This document shows, piece after piece, positions 55,401 to 58,036 of a DNA stretch of 64,000 bases. Made by a program: the position numbers and the translations under genes. The notes under the pieces were generated by a model, which was not told the DNA's origin, did not search any database, and worked only from the letters and a program-made list of their open reading frames with translations. Numbering within the stretch: the stretch's first letter is position 1; every line of letters begins with the position of its first letter. Source of the DNA: Siphonodentalium dalli (lineage: Eukaryota > Mollusca > Scaphopoda > Gadilida > Siphonodentaliidae); contig CP136065.1 of assembly GCA_032622095.1 (NCBI GenBank), positions 93,005,343 to 93,069,342 of the forward strand. The letters run 5' to 3'.

Positions 55401-57084
55401 TTCAACATGGTTCAACAATTAAACCATGTTCGGCTCTACAACCTAGGAGACGGTGCATTTGTAATAAAGTATATAAGCTGCACTACTATCGTTACTGGAC
55501 TTTAGTTGTTTTATTCAATACATTTTGTTACAATAATACATACAAACAAATTTAAATGCCAGTCATATTTATTGTGAGGGACTGATGGTATACTATGAAT
55601 AAACCAATTTCCCAGTATGTGAAAGCTTTGTTTAATATCTGTTGTCTCATTTTGATACAGTAATATTCTGAATAACACAGACTTGAGAGTTTCCCCTTGC
55701 AGTGGACCCCTGTTAAGAGTAGACAGGGGGAAACACTGTTGTACAAAGTTATAATCAGGCTAGATTGACAGTACCCTGGGAACTCAATATATTTGTTTGA
55801 AAATCAACCTATCAGAATAATTTCAGCTTATTGTCCAGAATAATAGGCATGCAAAAAGCTTCAACAATGTATGAACGCCCTTACACAACGCTCACATTAA
55901 CACTCGTGTTTACAGGTCATAAGAAGGGAGATATAGTTGATAAGAGATACATATCCAAGGTGGTTCTTAATATACCATTCCTAGCTAAATTTACAAACCA
56001 CAGGCCTCATGATGAAGAGAGCGAGAAAAAAGAAATGCATGTATGTATATAATATCCTCTGTTTTAGTTTCACTGTTCTCAATGATCACATATTTCAGTT
56101 TTTCAATTTTATTAACATTTCTGAAAATGGCCAAATAAAATCAGAAATAGCCAAAAAATTTACCAAAAGTATTTTCTAGCCAGTGTAAACCCTGATGATA
56201 AATACATTAAATATATATACACGCTCTTTCTAAATATAAAACACTTACCGAAACTATAAACATTTATTTCAGTCCTCTCTTGGTTTCTCACTGATAAATG
56301 GCCTTATTTGTTTACAAATAACCTAATGCCCAGGGCTAATTAGTTCATTGGTCGCTTCGAACAAAGAGTGCAAAAATATTTTGGCGCCAATATTTCTATT
56401 CCGTGTCACTTTTGTTCTAACCAGCTACATATAGAGATAGACTTCTAAATTTGATTTGATTTGAAAAGTAGTCAATATTATAATAGCTACAAATTTATCA
56501 GATAGGCATCAGTAGGGAAGTAATTAGTCCTGTTCTATAATATTAATGTATGTGTCATATGCATGTATTTTATCGTACATGTCTGTCTGCATGTCCAAGC
56601 TCAAACACAGGCCTCTGACTCATGAGCTGTACCACAAACCTTTACATGCAAGTATGTCTGAATTCAGCTTGAACTCTTTTATATTTAAAGATAAACTAGG
56701 TCGATTGGATCGATAATTAAAGTACAAGTATATATATGAGAGTGGTGGTATAGATTTTGTGTTAGGGGCCTTTTGATCATTTCATTTATTTTGAGTCTTA
56801 TTCACCTGGACATTTTATTTTGTTGTCATCATTCATCTATTTGTTATATATGTTTGCATGTTTGTTGTTTAGGGCCTGAGGCCTGAAGTGTATTATCTCT
56901 GTCTCGTTGGTTCATCCGTAATAATCATTTAAGTGATAGCTGCCTTTATCTGAACCCTACCCTGGTCATTGAGTGATTGTGTATTTTTCAGTCTGTGAAA
57001 CAAATGGAAGGAGAGATTCAGGAATTCCAGCATCAAAGTCTAGGACAGAATATAGAAGATGCCACTGATTTTACAAAAATATAG
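4107..57084 (+). CDS. SLC5A8-like: SLC5-family sodium:solute symporter, SMCT/SMVT-like, 16 exons (gene span)
   Basis: The 16 exons total 1,890 coding bases (629 residues plus stop), close to the ~610-640 residues usual for SLC5A8/A12/A6. These proteins couple inward sodium movement to uptake of small organic anions such as lactate, butyrate, biotin or pantothenate across the plasma membrane. Seen here: EYLVGGRKM at residues 42-50, the broken first core helix with SFESSIMMLGSPAE at 62-75, a sodium-symporter signature-like stretch ending SVGGIKA at 177-183, NQASVQR at 257-263, the Na2-site-like serines in STLSS at 350-354, a large extracellular loop at about 461-530 with three N-glycosylation sequons, a late helix beginning YSLSAYFY, and a cytosolic tail ending T-K-I, a class I PDZ-type ligand. 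The substrate cannot be told from sequence. SLC5A12 or SLC5A6 orthology is not excluded. Intron lengths range from 405 bp (intron 5) to 14.2 kb (intron 7). Confidence 0.92.
4490..4640. repeat. Dispersed repeat copy (also near 44540-44700 and 53865-54000)
   Basis: TCTCCCATTCAGTTATA, then a segment with ACATTGGAA and GTTCATGTAA, matches 53868-53990 in the same orientation. The inverse orientation is seen near 44560-44690. At 44690 and 54325 the copies run into the shared motif TTTAGTATAGAAAGGGTTAA. The family is not identified. Confidence 0.6.
4690..4800. repeat. Hairpin-forming inverted repeat in intron 1
   Basis: Arms of about 35 bases (starting GGCATTTGGCACAATAGACC, ending in its near complement GGTCTATTGTGCCAAATACC) flank a ~35-bp AT-rich loop. 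Confidence 0.75.
4945..5262. repeat. Foldback element in intron 1
   Basis: Terminal inverted repeats of about 60 bp are seen: ACGCACACGACTGGATAGAT at the left, complemented by ATATATTCGTGTGCGTAC at the right. Matching sub-terminal blocks lie around ATAGCGATTGATATTAAATCG and CAATCGCTATCAAATCG. There is no coding content. Confidence 0.7.
5379..5447 (+). CDS. SLC5 exon 2 (residues 116-138)
   Basis: Acceptor TATTTATTTCAG, donor TAT|GTAAGC, 69 bp, phase 0 at both ends. It encodes YLELRFNSHAVCILGNILQN plus LYY, the YLExRF block that follows helix 2 in SLC5 proteins. A palindromic MITE begins only 17 bp beyond the donor. Confidence 0.93.
5465..5684. mobile_element. Palindromic TA-target MITE (Tc1/mariner-like), copy 1
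   Basis: A nearly perfect 220-bp palindrome starts CAGTAATGCTCTAAGTA and ends in its complement GGGCATTACTG, flanked by TA on both sides. A CAGT terminus with a TA duplication is the Tc1/mariner hallmark. The centre is GAAAGCTCTC/GGGGGAGCTTTC. It starts 17 bp beyond the exon 2 donor. Three more copies lie at 37409, 59222 and 63694. Confidence 0.88.
6687..7135. repeat. (CAT/CAT-variant)n microsatellite in intron 2
   Basis: About 450 bp of CAT/ATC triplets with interspersed CGT and CAC units. It yields spurious poly-Met, poly-Asp, poly-His and poly-Ile ORFs on both strands. None is a gene. Confidence 0.97.
7272..7323 (+). CDS. SLC5 exon 3 (residues 139-155)
   Basis: Acceptor TTGGCTTGCAG, donor G|GTAAGT, 52 bp, ending in phase 1. 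It encodes LVYMGIVLFGPAIALEA, matching the family helix around V-x-Y-x-P-A-x-A-L. It lies just after the CAT microsatellite of intron 2. Confidence 0.92.
7640..7740. repeat. Dispersed repeat with inverted partner at about 9525-9625
   Basis: The block with CCAGTGCAATCGGTAGGGAT and GGTTGCCTTACT reappears in reverse complement at 9530-9610 (AGTAAGGCAACC, CCTACCGATTTCACTGACTG). The family is not identified. Confidence 0.6.
7890..7970. repeat. Solo arm of the TTAA-MITE hairpin module
   Basis: ACTCGCATATATATTAAGAG, then AATGCACTGGCGCAGGATC and TTTAATACTGAAGCAGC, match (in reverse) the left part of the element at 59405. No second arm is found here. Confidence 0.6.
8040..8765. repeat. GATATC-rich array in intron 3
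   Basis: The palindromic core GTGATATCAC and variants (TGATATCA, TGATATCACAAAATG) recurs more than 20 times at irregular spacing of roughly 20-40 bp, in AT-rich spacers. It follows a short TA run at 8011-8030. Confidence 0.85.
8767..8878. repeat. Inverted repeat hairpin
   Basis: ATCTAGTGTTTTTGAGTGGA and onward is complemented by the segment ending TCCACTCAAAAAACACTAGA. Arms of about 40 bp surround a ~30-bp loop. It abuts the GATATC array. Confidence 0.8.
9826..10325 (+). mobile_element. Short non-autonomous Helitron 1
   Basis: The 5' end is A|TCTCATATATATTTTGAAGA. The 3' end is a hairpin (GCCCGGACAACGTCGGGC), then about 10 bases, then CTAG|T. This fits Helitron rules: TC start, hairpin near the end, CTRR end, insertion between A and T, no TIR or target duplication. 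The inside holds two to three tandem ~110-bp units (CGAGCCCGTGCGA, then GAGCTATCGACTTGAAATTT). The same 5' end recurs at 26798. Confidence 0.8.
10326..11305 (+). mobile_element. Short non-autonomous Helitron 2, abutting Helitron 1
   Basis: It begins TCTACTATATATTTGAGG exactly at the T that follows the CTAG end of Helitron 1. It ends with a hairpin (CCCCGTCAGGACGGG), then TACCCAGCTAG|T. The interior has several diverged copies of a unit built on GACCTTGA-CC-TATCTCGG and CGCTGGGCCGATTTCCACC. A SINE interrupts one unit at 10747-10959. No protein-coding sequence is present. Confidence 0.75.
10747..10959 (-). mobile_element. tRNA-derived SINE A
   Basis: On the minus strand it reads as a tRNA-like head (TAGCCCAGTGGGTAGAGTGT as A box, GTGAGTTCGCGCC as B-box-like). 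A body with GAGCGCTTAGAGC and AAGCGCTATATAAATG follows, then an (ATT)n tail at the low-coordinate end. The tail resembles 3' ends that SINEs borrow from CR1/L2-type LINEs (inference). Confidence 0.82.
11652..11719 (+). CDS. SLC5 exon 4 (residues 156-178)
   Basis: Acceptor TCTTATTTCAG, donor GTG|GTAAGT, 68 bp. The phase-1 start joins exon 3 to give Val156, and the exon ends in phase 0. It encodes a hydrophobic helix (TGLPLWASIIAIAGIAII) and the first half of the symporter signature (YTSV). Confidence 0.92.
11720..13926. other. Intron 4, no recognised feature
   Basis: AT-rich intronic sequence. The minus-strand ORFs around 12748-13180 are short and have no recognisable domain. I see no RNA gene and no clear transposon here. 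Confidence 0.5.
13927..14007 (+). CDS. SLC5 exon 5 (residues 179-205)
   Basis: Acceptor TTTTCCAG, donor AAG|GTACCA, 81 bp, phase 0. It encodes GGIKAVVWTDLFQSMVMLAG and the rest of that helix. GG-x-K-A-V-x-W-T-D is one of the strongest SLC5 motifs. The family signature usually has Leu, Met or Phe where this protein has Ile181. Confidence 0.95.
14413..14483 (+). CDS. SLC5 exon 6 (residues 206-228)
   Basis: Acceptor GTACTTCACAG, donor GA|GTGAGT, 71 bp, ending in phase 2. It encodes GTMYVGGPSEVFRRNAEAGR and FNI, the loop whose A-x-x-x-G-R stretch is typical of the family. A later GT would put a TGA in frame, so the donor at 14484 is the sensible one. A MITE begins about 24 bp beyond it. Confidence 0.92.
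14507..14943. mobile_element. MITE family C, long copy (intron 6)
   Basis: The ends are inverted: TGCAAATAGTGTGTC at the left and GGCACACTATTTGCA at the right, each next to a GAGGTCC-x-GGTGAATTTGGTGATGC hairpin. The ~300-bp middle matches 61060-61488 closely (for example CCAGTTGAAGTTGGT, TTTTATCTTCTGCAAATTAG, AAAAACAATGTTAATTTGA). A C-tract has expanded at 14886-14899. It starts about 24 bp past the exon 6 donor. Confidence 0.8.
15387..15571. mobile_element. Foldback element F, short copy
   Basis: Ends CCACATGGGCCTGTAACGCGC and its near complement GCGCGTTACACGTCCCTGTGG, flanked by CATGAA on both sides (15381-15386 and 15572-15577), a likely 6-bp target duplication. A C-tract sits in the left arm. 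It is the same family as the large foldback at 31161-32835. Confidence 0.75.
15710..15847 (+). CDS. SLC5 exon 7 (residues 229-274)
   Basis: Acceptor TTAATTAACAG, donor AG|GTAACA, 138 bp. It starts by completing Asp229 and ends in phase 2. It encodes FGFDPRIRINFWMGVFGG and the substrate-helix block with NQASVQR (257-263), which corresponds to the N-Q-x-x-V-Q-R motif of SLC5 members. It is followed by the 14.2-kb intron 7. Confidence 0.94.
16838..16970. repeat. ~20-bp minisatellite (TATTCCGAAGGTTC)
   Basis: Six to seven units of the type TATTCCGAAGGTTCAC, with variants, occur in 130 bp of intron 7. The surrounding 15850-16830 and 16975-17395 show nothing recognisable. Confidence 0.85.
18135..18325 (+). 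mobile_element. Degenerate Helitron 3' remnant
   Basis: ACGGACGGATTTCGACGAAG and GTGTTTTGGACGGGTCAAAT match the interior of the Helitron at 26798 (27075-27150). The end reads GCCCGGGCGAAGTCGGACCC, then ATCAGCTTG, a decayed hairpin and CTRR-like end. Confidence 0.5.
18750..19640 (-). pseudogene. Helitron-type protein N-terminal zinc-binding region, fragment
   Basis: A 296-codon open frame, the longest in the window apart from the SLC5 exons. Its C-terminal part has C-x2-C at residues ~240-243 (ECGMCCKFLFSNQV) and C-x2-C-H at ~275-279 (ALCRKCHRSCEH). This pattern resembles the Cys-rich region that precedes the Rep domain in Helitron-type proteins. It stops right after that block; no Rep or helicase sequence follows within the window. 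The 5' neighbours on the same strand (20159-20660, 20761-21110) look like a protease-like domain of the same kind of element. Assignment is by pattern only; it could be another virus-like or transposon protein. Confidence 0.5.
19717..20035 (-). mobile_element. tRNA-derived SINE B with 12-bp target duplication
   Basis: On the minus strand the head is GGGGCCTCGGTGGCTCAATC, then GGTTAGAGG (A box), and later GGGTTCAAATCC (B box). The body ends AAAGCGACAATAAACCCC, followed by a (CAAT)n tail. TATATACAAATA occurs on both sides (19705-19716 and 20036-20047). It is inserted inside the decayed Helitron-type coding region. Confidence 0.92.
20159..20660 (-). pseudogene. Decayed protease-like domain, C-terminal part
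   Basis: Reading from 20660 downward gives a frame with FESHQRDLLGR, then GGTASLLNFESFDELILHVF. This resembles the second half of the papain-like cysteine protease-type domain that often precedes the Cys-rich region in large Helitron-type proteins. The tail after about 20500 is unrecognised. Frame breaks separate it from the part at 20761-21110. Confidence 0.4.
20761..21110 (-). pseudogene. Decayed protease-like domain, N-terminal part (frameshifted)
   Basis: Two overlapping minus-strand frames each show part of one domain. From about 21094 one frame has GVQCTAIALVTLLF, a candidate catalytic-Cys box, and ends in TGA. The other frame (from 21021) continues with DAYDLDGLLEQGTILYSQL and later GYLGHYHLPENFDLFNNIF. 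The switch between frames marks a broken gene. The domain call is by resemblance to Helitron-associated protease domains and has not been checked by search. Confidence 0.4.
21540..22330. repeat. Two diverged direct copies of an unknown repeat, with an inverted relative at 34350-34500
   Basis: TCTGCGCATGAGCAAG near 21580 matches TTTGCGCATGCGCAAG near 21879, and ACACTCTTAAAGACGCA near 21771 matches ACACTCTTAAACGCACA near 22109, a period of about 310-340 bp. The end (AATATATTTGGGCTTAATTC, then TAGTTTGGGCTAACATTTAC) reappears reversed at 34364-34490. Confidence 0.6.
22768..23390 (+). mobile_element. Short Helitron 3
   Basis: The 5' end is A|TCTATACTATATATTTTGAG, resembling the start of the element at 10326. 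The 3' end is CACGCCAGTGGCGGG (hairpin), then CTAACCTG, then CTAG|T. The inside has a duplicated block (GTCTGTCGTTCCTAGGA near 23114 and 23191). There is no coding sequence. Confidence 0.65.
24355..24900. repeat. Short repeats shared within intron 7
   Basis: TTATATTATAATTTATATTT and the following GGGCGTTACCATTTCT-ATTA at 24810-24885 match 18432-18515. ACCAATATATTTTATATT occurs at both 24392 and 24798. No element boundary is clear. Confidence 0.55.
25310..25600 (-). pseudogene. hAT BED exon 2 fragment
   Basis: After the acceptor CATTTTATAG the frame reads RKHHDVYES, which completes the finger (H-L-K-R-K-H) across the intron from 25980. The frame stays open without recognisable transposase sequence, consistent with an internal deletion shortly downstream. 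Confidence 0.55.
25980..26117 (-). pseudogene. hAT BED zinc-finger exon 1
   Basis: 46 codons start MSTNKIWQHF and continue AKCKLYPTT and SNFVTHLK, the layout of a BED finger (W-x-H-F, A-K-C-x2-C, N-F-x-x-H-L-K). The second zinc Cys is Tyr here. A good donor, AAG|GTAAGT, follows. A loss-of-function state is likely. Confidence 0.65.
26798..27589 (+). mobile_element. Short Helitron 4
   Basis: The 5' end A|TCTCATATATATTTTGAAGA is the same as Helitron 1, and the first ~250 bp are closely alike. The 3' end is AGCCC-loop-GGGCT (27556-27576), then AATAATCGG, then CTAG|T. The middle has ACGAACGGATTTCGACGAAA, shared with the remnant at 18135. Confidence 0.72.
27736..29544. other. Intron 7 segment without recognised features
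   Basis: It contains a C-tract (27740-27754), a short A-rich run near 28060-28085 and AT-rich sequence. I see no gene, RNA gene or clear element. Confidence 0.45.
29549..30007. mobile_element. TTAA-target MITE P1 (piggyBac-like) beside exon 8
   Basis: TTAA flanks both sides. The ends are CCCTTTACCCAACA and its complement TGTTGGGTAAAGGG. Two internal hairpins in opposite orientation (29585-29660 and 29869-29943) carry CCAATGCATTCTCTTATATA arms around TGCGAG-loop-CTCGCA. TTAA duplication with a CCC start is the piggyBac hallmark. It ends 48 bp before exon 8. Confidence 0.85.
30056..30191 (+). CDS. SLC5 exon 8 (residues 275-320)
   Basis: Acceptor CTCTCCTCTCTAG, donor CAG|GTGGGT, 136 bp. It completes Arg275 from the split codon and ends in phase 0. 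It encodes a helix (LYFYAAPIFFLFSFVGCV), then the loop with KRCDP, equivalent to the H-D-C-D-P loop of SLC5A8-type proteins. A TTAA-type MITE ends 48 bp before the exon. Confidence 0.93.
30590..30840. repeat. Two-copy direct repeat in intron 8
   Basis: AGGTTCCCATGTGGTAAATAT at 30601 recurs as AGGTTCCCATGATGGTAAAT at 30757, each followed by AAGTTCGGACAAA or AAGCTCGGACAAA. The period is about 156 bp. Confidence 0.7.
31161..32835. mobile_element. Large foldback element F with ~500-bp arms
   Basis: The left arm (CCACAGGGGCCTGTAACGCG onward to about 31690) is the near-exact reverse complement of the right arm (about 32300-32835). The arms share the blocks GCGCTGCCCATATACG and TAGCGCTCAGTGATTTCGTG. 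Flanks TATTAA and TAGTAA may be a decayed 6-bp target duplication, matching the 6-bp one of the short copy at 15387. The spacer contains a second MITE (31801-32279). No open reading frame of note. Confidence 0.9.
31801..32279. mobile_element. TTAA-target MITE D1, nested in the foldback
   Basis: Ends TTAA|AGGTACTCAATCCG and CGGATTGAGTACCT|TTAA. Internal blocks TTTCTTTGGCTTTGGGGGTA and GATGGATAACTCTAAAATCA are shared with copies at 58326 and 58621. The insertion lies inside the spacer of the large foldback. Confidence 0.85.
33383..33471 (+). CDS. SLC5 exon 9 (residues 321-349)
   Basis: Acceptor TTGTACTTTCAG, donor AG|GTAAAT, 89 bp, ending in phase 2. It encodes LVLDLFKSMPGMAGLFLASL and the start of the second sodium-site helix (FSASL), equivalent to the PGxxGLFxAxxxSxxLS block of the family. 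Confidence 0.94.
34142..34254 (+). CDS. SLC5 exon 10 (residues 350-387)
   Basis: Acceptor TTTTCTCACCAG, donor GCAG|GTATTA, 113 bp. It completes Ser350 and ends in phase 1. It encodes the sodium-site serines STLSS (350-354) and the FLEDIVK block, where relatives have a V-x-x-E-D-x-x-K-P motif. A short loop with SDRKAKNVARIA then leads into the next helix. Confidence 0.94.
34700..35290. repeat. ~195-bp tandem repeat in intron 10
   Basis: CTATAAAGTGTATGC/GTAATC with GGCCGGCTC recurs near 34824, 35022 and 35216, each copy followed by ATAAAAGGTGTA or similar. The segment TTTGAATTGTTTTTAAATTC recurs too. About 2.5 copies are present. Confidence 0.8.
35719..36077. mobile_element. MITE R, ~360 bp
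   Basis: Terminal inverted repeats ACCGATTTAGGTTGTCTTTT and AAAAGACAACCTAAATCGGT, extending through GTCTATAAAA. No coding sequence. I cannot make out a target duplication. Confidence 0.75.
36132..36392 (+). pseudogene. LINE reverse-transcriptase C-terminal fragment
   Basis: The frame shows DRKCT, a stop (TGA at 36183), then LGDEYHTILICPQLRDLRFK and a hydrophilic stretch ending LSIFIKKAQREI. The C-x-x-C, then G-D-E-x-H-x-x-x-x-C-P pattern followed by a short helix-rich end is the usual C-terminus of RT proteins of non-LTR retrotransposons. Only the last ~85 residues remain, with an in-frame stop. A C-tract follows at 36411-36426. Confidence 0.7.
36545..36876. repeat. Dispersed ~175-bp unit repeat, left part
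   Basis: Units with ACTTCATATGGATCTTCGGG and AACATG-GCC-CCA-CTGACAGCGAT belong to the same family as 39480-39840 and 49140-49983. Here the array is split by the transposon at 36877-38377; it resumes at 38385-38560. Confidence 0.7.
36877..38377. mobile_element. G-tract-TIR DNA transposon (non-autonomous), ~1.5 kb
   Basis: The left end is CAGGGGG(n)TCGGAAAAAA and continues TTCCAGGCACGTATGAT; the right end is its complement running into CCCCCTG. ATTTCAT flanks both sides (36870-36876 and 38378-38384), a 7-bp target duplication. A palindromic TA-type MITE is nested at 37409-37543. No transposase ORF is seen, so the superfamily is open. Confidence 0.85.
37409..37543. mobile_element. Palindromic TA-target MITE, copy 2
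   Basis: 135-bp palindrome starting GAGTAATGCCCTAATTAATC and ending GGGCATTACTG|TA. The arm CAGCAGAATAATGGGTAA is shared with the copy at 5465. The central part of the longer copies is missing. Confidence 0.82.
39480..39870. repeat. Dispersed ~175-bp unit repeat
   Basis: Two units with CGATCGTCACCAGATTCCAC and GATAGTCTCCAAACTTCATA, then GGATGACCACTAGATGGGAG. It ends with CAGTATTACTTAAGTAGTTC and AACTTTCCGCATTCCT, the same 3' end as the copies at 38445 and 49870. The short ORFs in it have no domain. Confidence 0.75.
40109..40468 (-). mobile_element. Short Helitron 5, minus strand
   Basis: On the minus strand the 5' end is A|TCTGTATGCATGTGTGTATG, and the 3' end is AGCCCGAACGAAGTCGAGTA (weak hairpin), then CATCAG, then CTAG|T. 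It contains a partly duplicated block (GGTCCAGAAACATGCCTA, twice). No coding sequence. Confidence 0.65.
40620..40939. repeat. MITE family E, degenerate copy
   Basis: The right end reads (reversed) ACATGTCCTCATGCAAATAG, then GTTCATAATCGACCTA, matching the termini of the element at 42114-42405. The interior CCATAAAACGGAATAATGGG is shared as well. Confidence 0.55.
41870..41940 (+). CDS. SLC5 exon 11 (residues 388-411)
   Basis: Acceptor TTTATGTTACAG, donor AGA|GTGAGT, 71 bp. It completes Val388 and ends in phase 0. It encodes VVFGMISVGISFLVAEMGG and SLIR, the helix that follows the ED motif in this family. Confidence 0.92.
42114..42405. mobile_element. MITE family E
   Basis: Inverted ends: ACATGTCCTTGTGCAAATAG then GTTCATATTGGACCGAAATA at the left. 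The complement lies at the right (TTTAGGTCCAATATGAAGC, TATTTTGCACGAGGGTACC). About 290 bp, intron 11. Confidence 0.7.
42847..42950. repeat. Near-perfect 104-bp hairpin
   Basis: CACAGGTCCCCAGAACAAAA and onward to TACTTAATC is followed after a few bases by its complement, ending TTTTGTTCTGGGGACCTGTG. It looks like a foldback MITE; no target duplication is evident. Confidence 0.85.
43100..45230. other. Intron 11 segment, little recognised
   Basis: AT-rich sequence. Apart from the dispersed repeat at about 44540-44700 (reverse of 53868-53990) I see no gene, RNA gene or bounded element. Confidence 0.45.
45270..45359. repeat. Exact 90-bp direct repeat, first copy
   Basis: Starts GTCCGATTAGAAAACGGGTT and ends GACACAACACTACTAT. 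It is identical base for base to 46229-46318, 959 bp downstream in the same orientation. The DNA between shows no coding sequence. Confidence 0.92.
46229..46318. repeat. Exact 90-bp direct repeat, second copy
   Basis: Identical to 45270-45359. The flanks differ: CGCAA before and GGCGC after here, CAGA before and TCTCT after in the first copy. Confidence 0.92.
47485..47790. repeat. Dispersed repeat with ~180-bp units (also 54600-54990, 62000-62330)
   Basis: Units contain TTCCATTCTAGAGTAATTC, TTTGGAAATGTTGG-TTTTCGTCC and GAGATCCCAATGAAATATGG. The same words occur near 54770-54880 and, reversed, near 62080-62250. The leading CCAGGTCATGATGGATAATA also occurs at 63465. Confidence 0.7.
47866..47952 (+). 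CDS. SLC5 exon 12 (residues 412-440)
   Basis: Acceptor GTTTGTAG, donor AGG|GTAAGT, 87 bp, phase 0. A second AG six bases downstream (ATAACAG) would also keep the frame and simply drop two residues. It encodes ITGLVLGATSAPLNALYLMA and GLFPCVHAR, equivalent to the G-x-x-x-x-P-L-x-x-x-x-L-G-x-x-x-P helix of relatives. Confidence 0.92.
48105..48625. repeat. Three-copy tandem repeat in intron 12
   Basis: GTTGTTAAATAC-T-AAC near 48128, GTTGATGAATACATAGACTT near 48338 and GTTGTTAAATACGTGAACTT near 48521 are each followed by CTTATATACGGACCATG-like sequence. Periods are about 183-210 bp. The 60-codon ORF at 48265 lies in the second copy and is probably incidental. Confidence 0.75.
49140..49983. repeat. 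Tandem ~175-bp unit repeat ending at the exon 13 acceptor
   Basis: Four to five units with the motif CCGAT-GTCACCAAACTTCAT, TCTTCGG-GTGACC, CTAGAT and ATGGCC. The final unit ends TAGTATTACTTAAATATTTC, AACTTTCCGCATTCCTAATT, then AGTGTCATTGACACTTTGAT and TTCAG, the exon 13 acceptor. The copy at 38445-38565 runs through the same words to ACTTTATTTTGTCAG. Confidence 0.75.
49984..50234 (+). CDS. SLC5 exon 13 (residues 441-523), extracellular loop
   Basis: Acceptor ACTTTGATTTCAG, donor AG|GTAAGT, 251 bp, ending in phase 2. It encodes a helix (GAIITSVIVLLVSLWLSFGK) and then a polar extracellular loop with sequons at N486, N492 and N505 and a Thr-rich run, as in the last large loop of SLC5A8/A12/A6. 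The acceptor lies at the end of a dispersed repeat whose other copies sit in intron 10. Confidence 0.93.
50505..50832. repeat. Minisatellite in intron 13
   Basis: Six units of TGTATATAATGTAATCCGTA and AACCGTCGCTTC, most with an added AGGCGTTCAGGAACCTACA. Unit length is 37-61 bp depending on whether the second part is present. Confidence 0.92.
51075..51165. repeat. Three-unit minisatellite
   Basis: CAATATATGAATATGCTGGG recurs three times with TTTCATG spacers at about 38-45 bp. Confidence 0.8.
51322..51760 (+). repeat. Minisatellite containing the exon 14 acceptor and exon start
   Basis: About seven units built on CCTTTCAG|TCTTGGAGTTGA and CGTGCTGTATAACC, with CTTTCAGCATACTTTTACAA in the longest copies. 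The last unit is the true acceptor and the first ~50 bases of exon 14. Clean TTTCAG|T acceptor copies end at 51329, 51531, 51578 and 51625. Confidence 0.88.
51708..51808 (+). CDS. SLC5 exon 14 (residues 524-557)
   Basis: Acceptor TTTCATTTCAG, donor G|GTGAGT, 101 bp. It completes Ser524 and ends in phase 1. It encodes SLGVDVMYSLSAYFYNP and the last helix (LMICVGVILGNVISLIIG). YSLSxxY is characteristic of the SLC5A8-type branch. Its acceptor and first ~50 bases belong to a tandem minisatellite, so other acceptor copies lie just upstream. Confidence 0.92.
51850..53060. other. Intron 14 segment, nothing recognised
   Basis: AT-rich intronic sequence with no bounded repeat or gene that I can identify. 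Confidence 0.4.
53087..53157. repeat. 71-bp hairpin
   Basis: GTGAGACACGGGGATTTG-CGCCGCTCTCGAC is followed after 7 bases by its complement, ending CAAATCCCCGTGTCTCAC. An outer pair GATAACAAAACAGTTATC/GATAACTG extends it weakly. Confidence 0.8.
53736..53843. mobile_element. MITE family C, short copy
   Basis: Inverted pair TGAATTTGGTGATGCTAGCC and ATAGCATCACTAAATTCACC, then TGGGGACCTCATTCTGCAAA. Same ends as the longer copies at 14507 and 61060. Confidence 0.75.
54045..54280. mobile_element. TTAA-target MITE P2
   Basis: TTAA|CCCTTTGAGTGCCA at the left, TGGCACTCAAAGGG|TTAA at the right. One internal hairpin (54091-54162) has CCAATGCATTCTCTTATATA arms. It is the inverse-oriented twin of P3 at 60599. 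Confidence 0.88.
54560..55000. repeat. Dispersed ~180-bp unit repeat
   Basis: Same family as 47485-47790: TTCTAGAGTTATTCATCTTT, ATCTGGAAATATTGG, GATCTCAATGAAATTTGGTA. The short ORFs here are incidental. The remainder to 55915 shows nothing recognised. Confidence 0.7.
55916..56040 (+). CDS. SLC5 exon 15 (residues 558-599)
   Basis: Acceptor CGTGTTTACAG, donor CAT|GTATGT, 125 bp. It completes Gly558 and ends in phase 0. It encodes a basic cytosolic segment, GHKKGDIVDKRYIS, which matches the G-x-x-K-x-x-x-x-D-x-R-Y-I segment after the last helix in relatives. A charged stretch (HDEESEKKEMH) follows. Confidence 0.9.
56992..57084 (+). CDS. SLC5 exon 16 (residues 600-629 and stop)
   Basis: Acceptor GTATTTTTCAG, stop TAG at 57082-57084. 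It encodes a hydrophilic C-terminal tail ending D-F-T-K-I. T-x-I fits a class I PDZ ligand; SLC5A8-type transporters are known to end in a PDZ ligand. No homology beyond that ending is visible, so the exon is assigned by frame, splice site and position. Confidence 0.82.
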   Translation, partial: SVKQMEGEIQEFQHQSLGQNIEDATDFTKI

Positions 57085-57550
57085 TTTAGACAACAGCAAT
57101 TTTAATAGTCTGTTTTAGATCGATCCTACAACTTTTTTATTTACTGGTTTATGCTCATGGTGGTTACAATATGAAGCATGTGGTATAAATCAACTTTTAT
57201 TTTACTTTCCCCTTCATTTCTATTATTTAATAATTAGCCTCTTCACTGCTGAATGACGGCATGACGTTGTGTGCTGGGCCGTTGATATTATGGCCATTTT
57301 TCACTGGAATGTCGCGAAAACCATACAACTGACTTCATACAAAGGGTATTATCATACACAATCCTAGAACATCATACATTGTGATAAACGTGATATACAC
57401 TTGTACGGTTTTACTAATTTCTGAGTTCCGAGAATGAATGATGTCGGCCTGTCATTACTGAAGTATAGCAGGCAATAGGATAAACTGTTTTAGGAAAAAA
57501 ATACCTCAGATAATTTTTATGATTGAAATAAAATAAAAGTTATCATTTTA
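57085..57550 (+). terminator. 3' UTR with candidate polyadenylation signal
   Basis: AATAAA at 57527-57532 is the first canonical hexamer after the stop codon; overlapping AATAAA copies follow at once. The cleavage site is inferred to lie about 10-30 bases downstream. The following stretch to 58032 shows no gene or recognised repeat. Confidence 0.5.
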
Positions 57551-58036
57551 GAAAAAAATTGTGAAATTAGTCGGTAATGATGAATATTTAAATAAAAAAA
57601 TCCCCTCCTGCATCTAATTTTTTCCACTCAAACGTTCATAAACCAGGCTATAATATTTGTGCGACCTTAAATTGTTTTAGTTTCTCCATATCTATGTTAG
57701 AATTCAGTTGTTTTGCTTGATCATGGGGGAATTAAAAGGACCCATGGCACATCCAATGGGTAAATGTGCAAAACATAACCATTGCTATGGAAACAAACTG
57801 TTCCAGTGATTTGTCAACAAACATTGCTAACACTGTAAGTTAAAATATTTTATTCTGAATATGATTTTCAGAATATTTTCAATGCTTTTTACCTATTCCA
57901 ATGTTCACATTCTTTTGATTTTTGATAAAACTTTGGTATCTTAATATTGTTCTTGTATTGGTATTTCCACTGTAACAGTAATATTTATATAACATAGGAC
58001 TTGATGTATGAAATCTCATTATTGCAGAATTATTAA

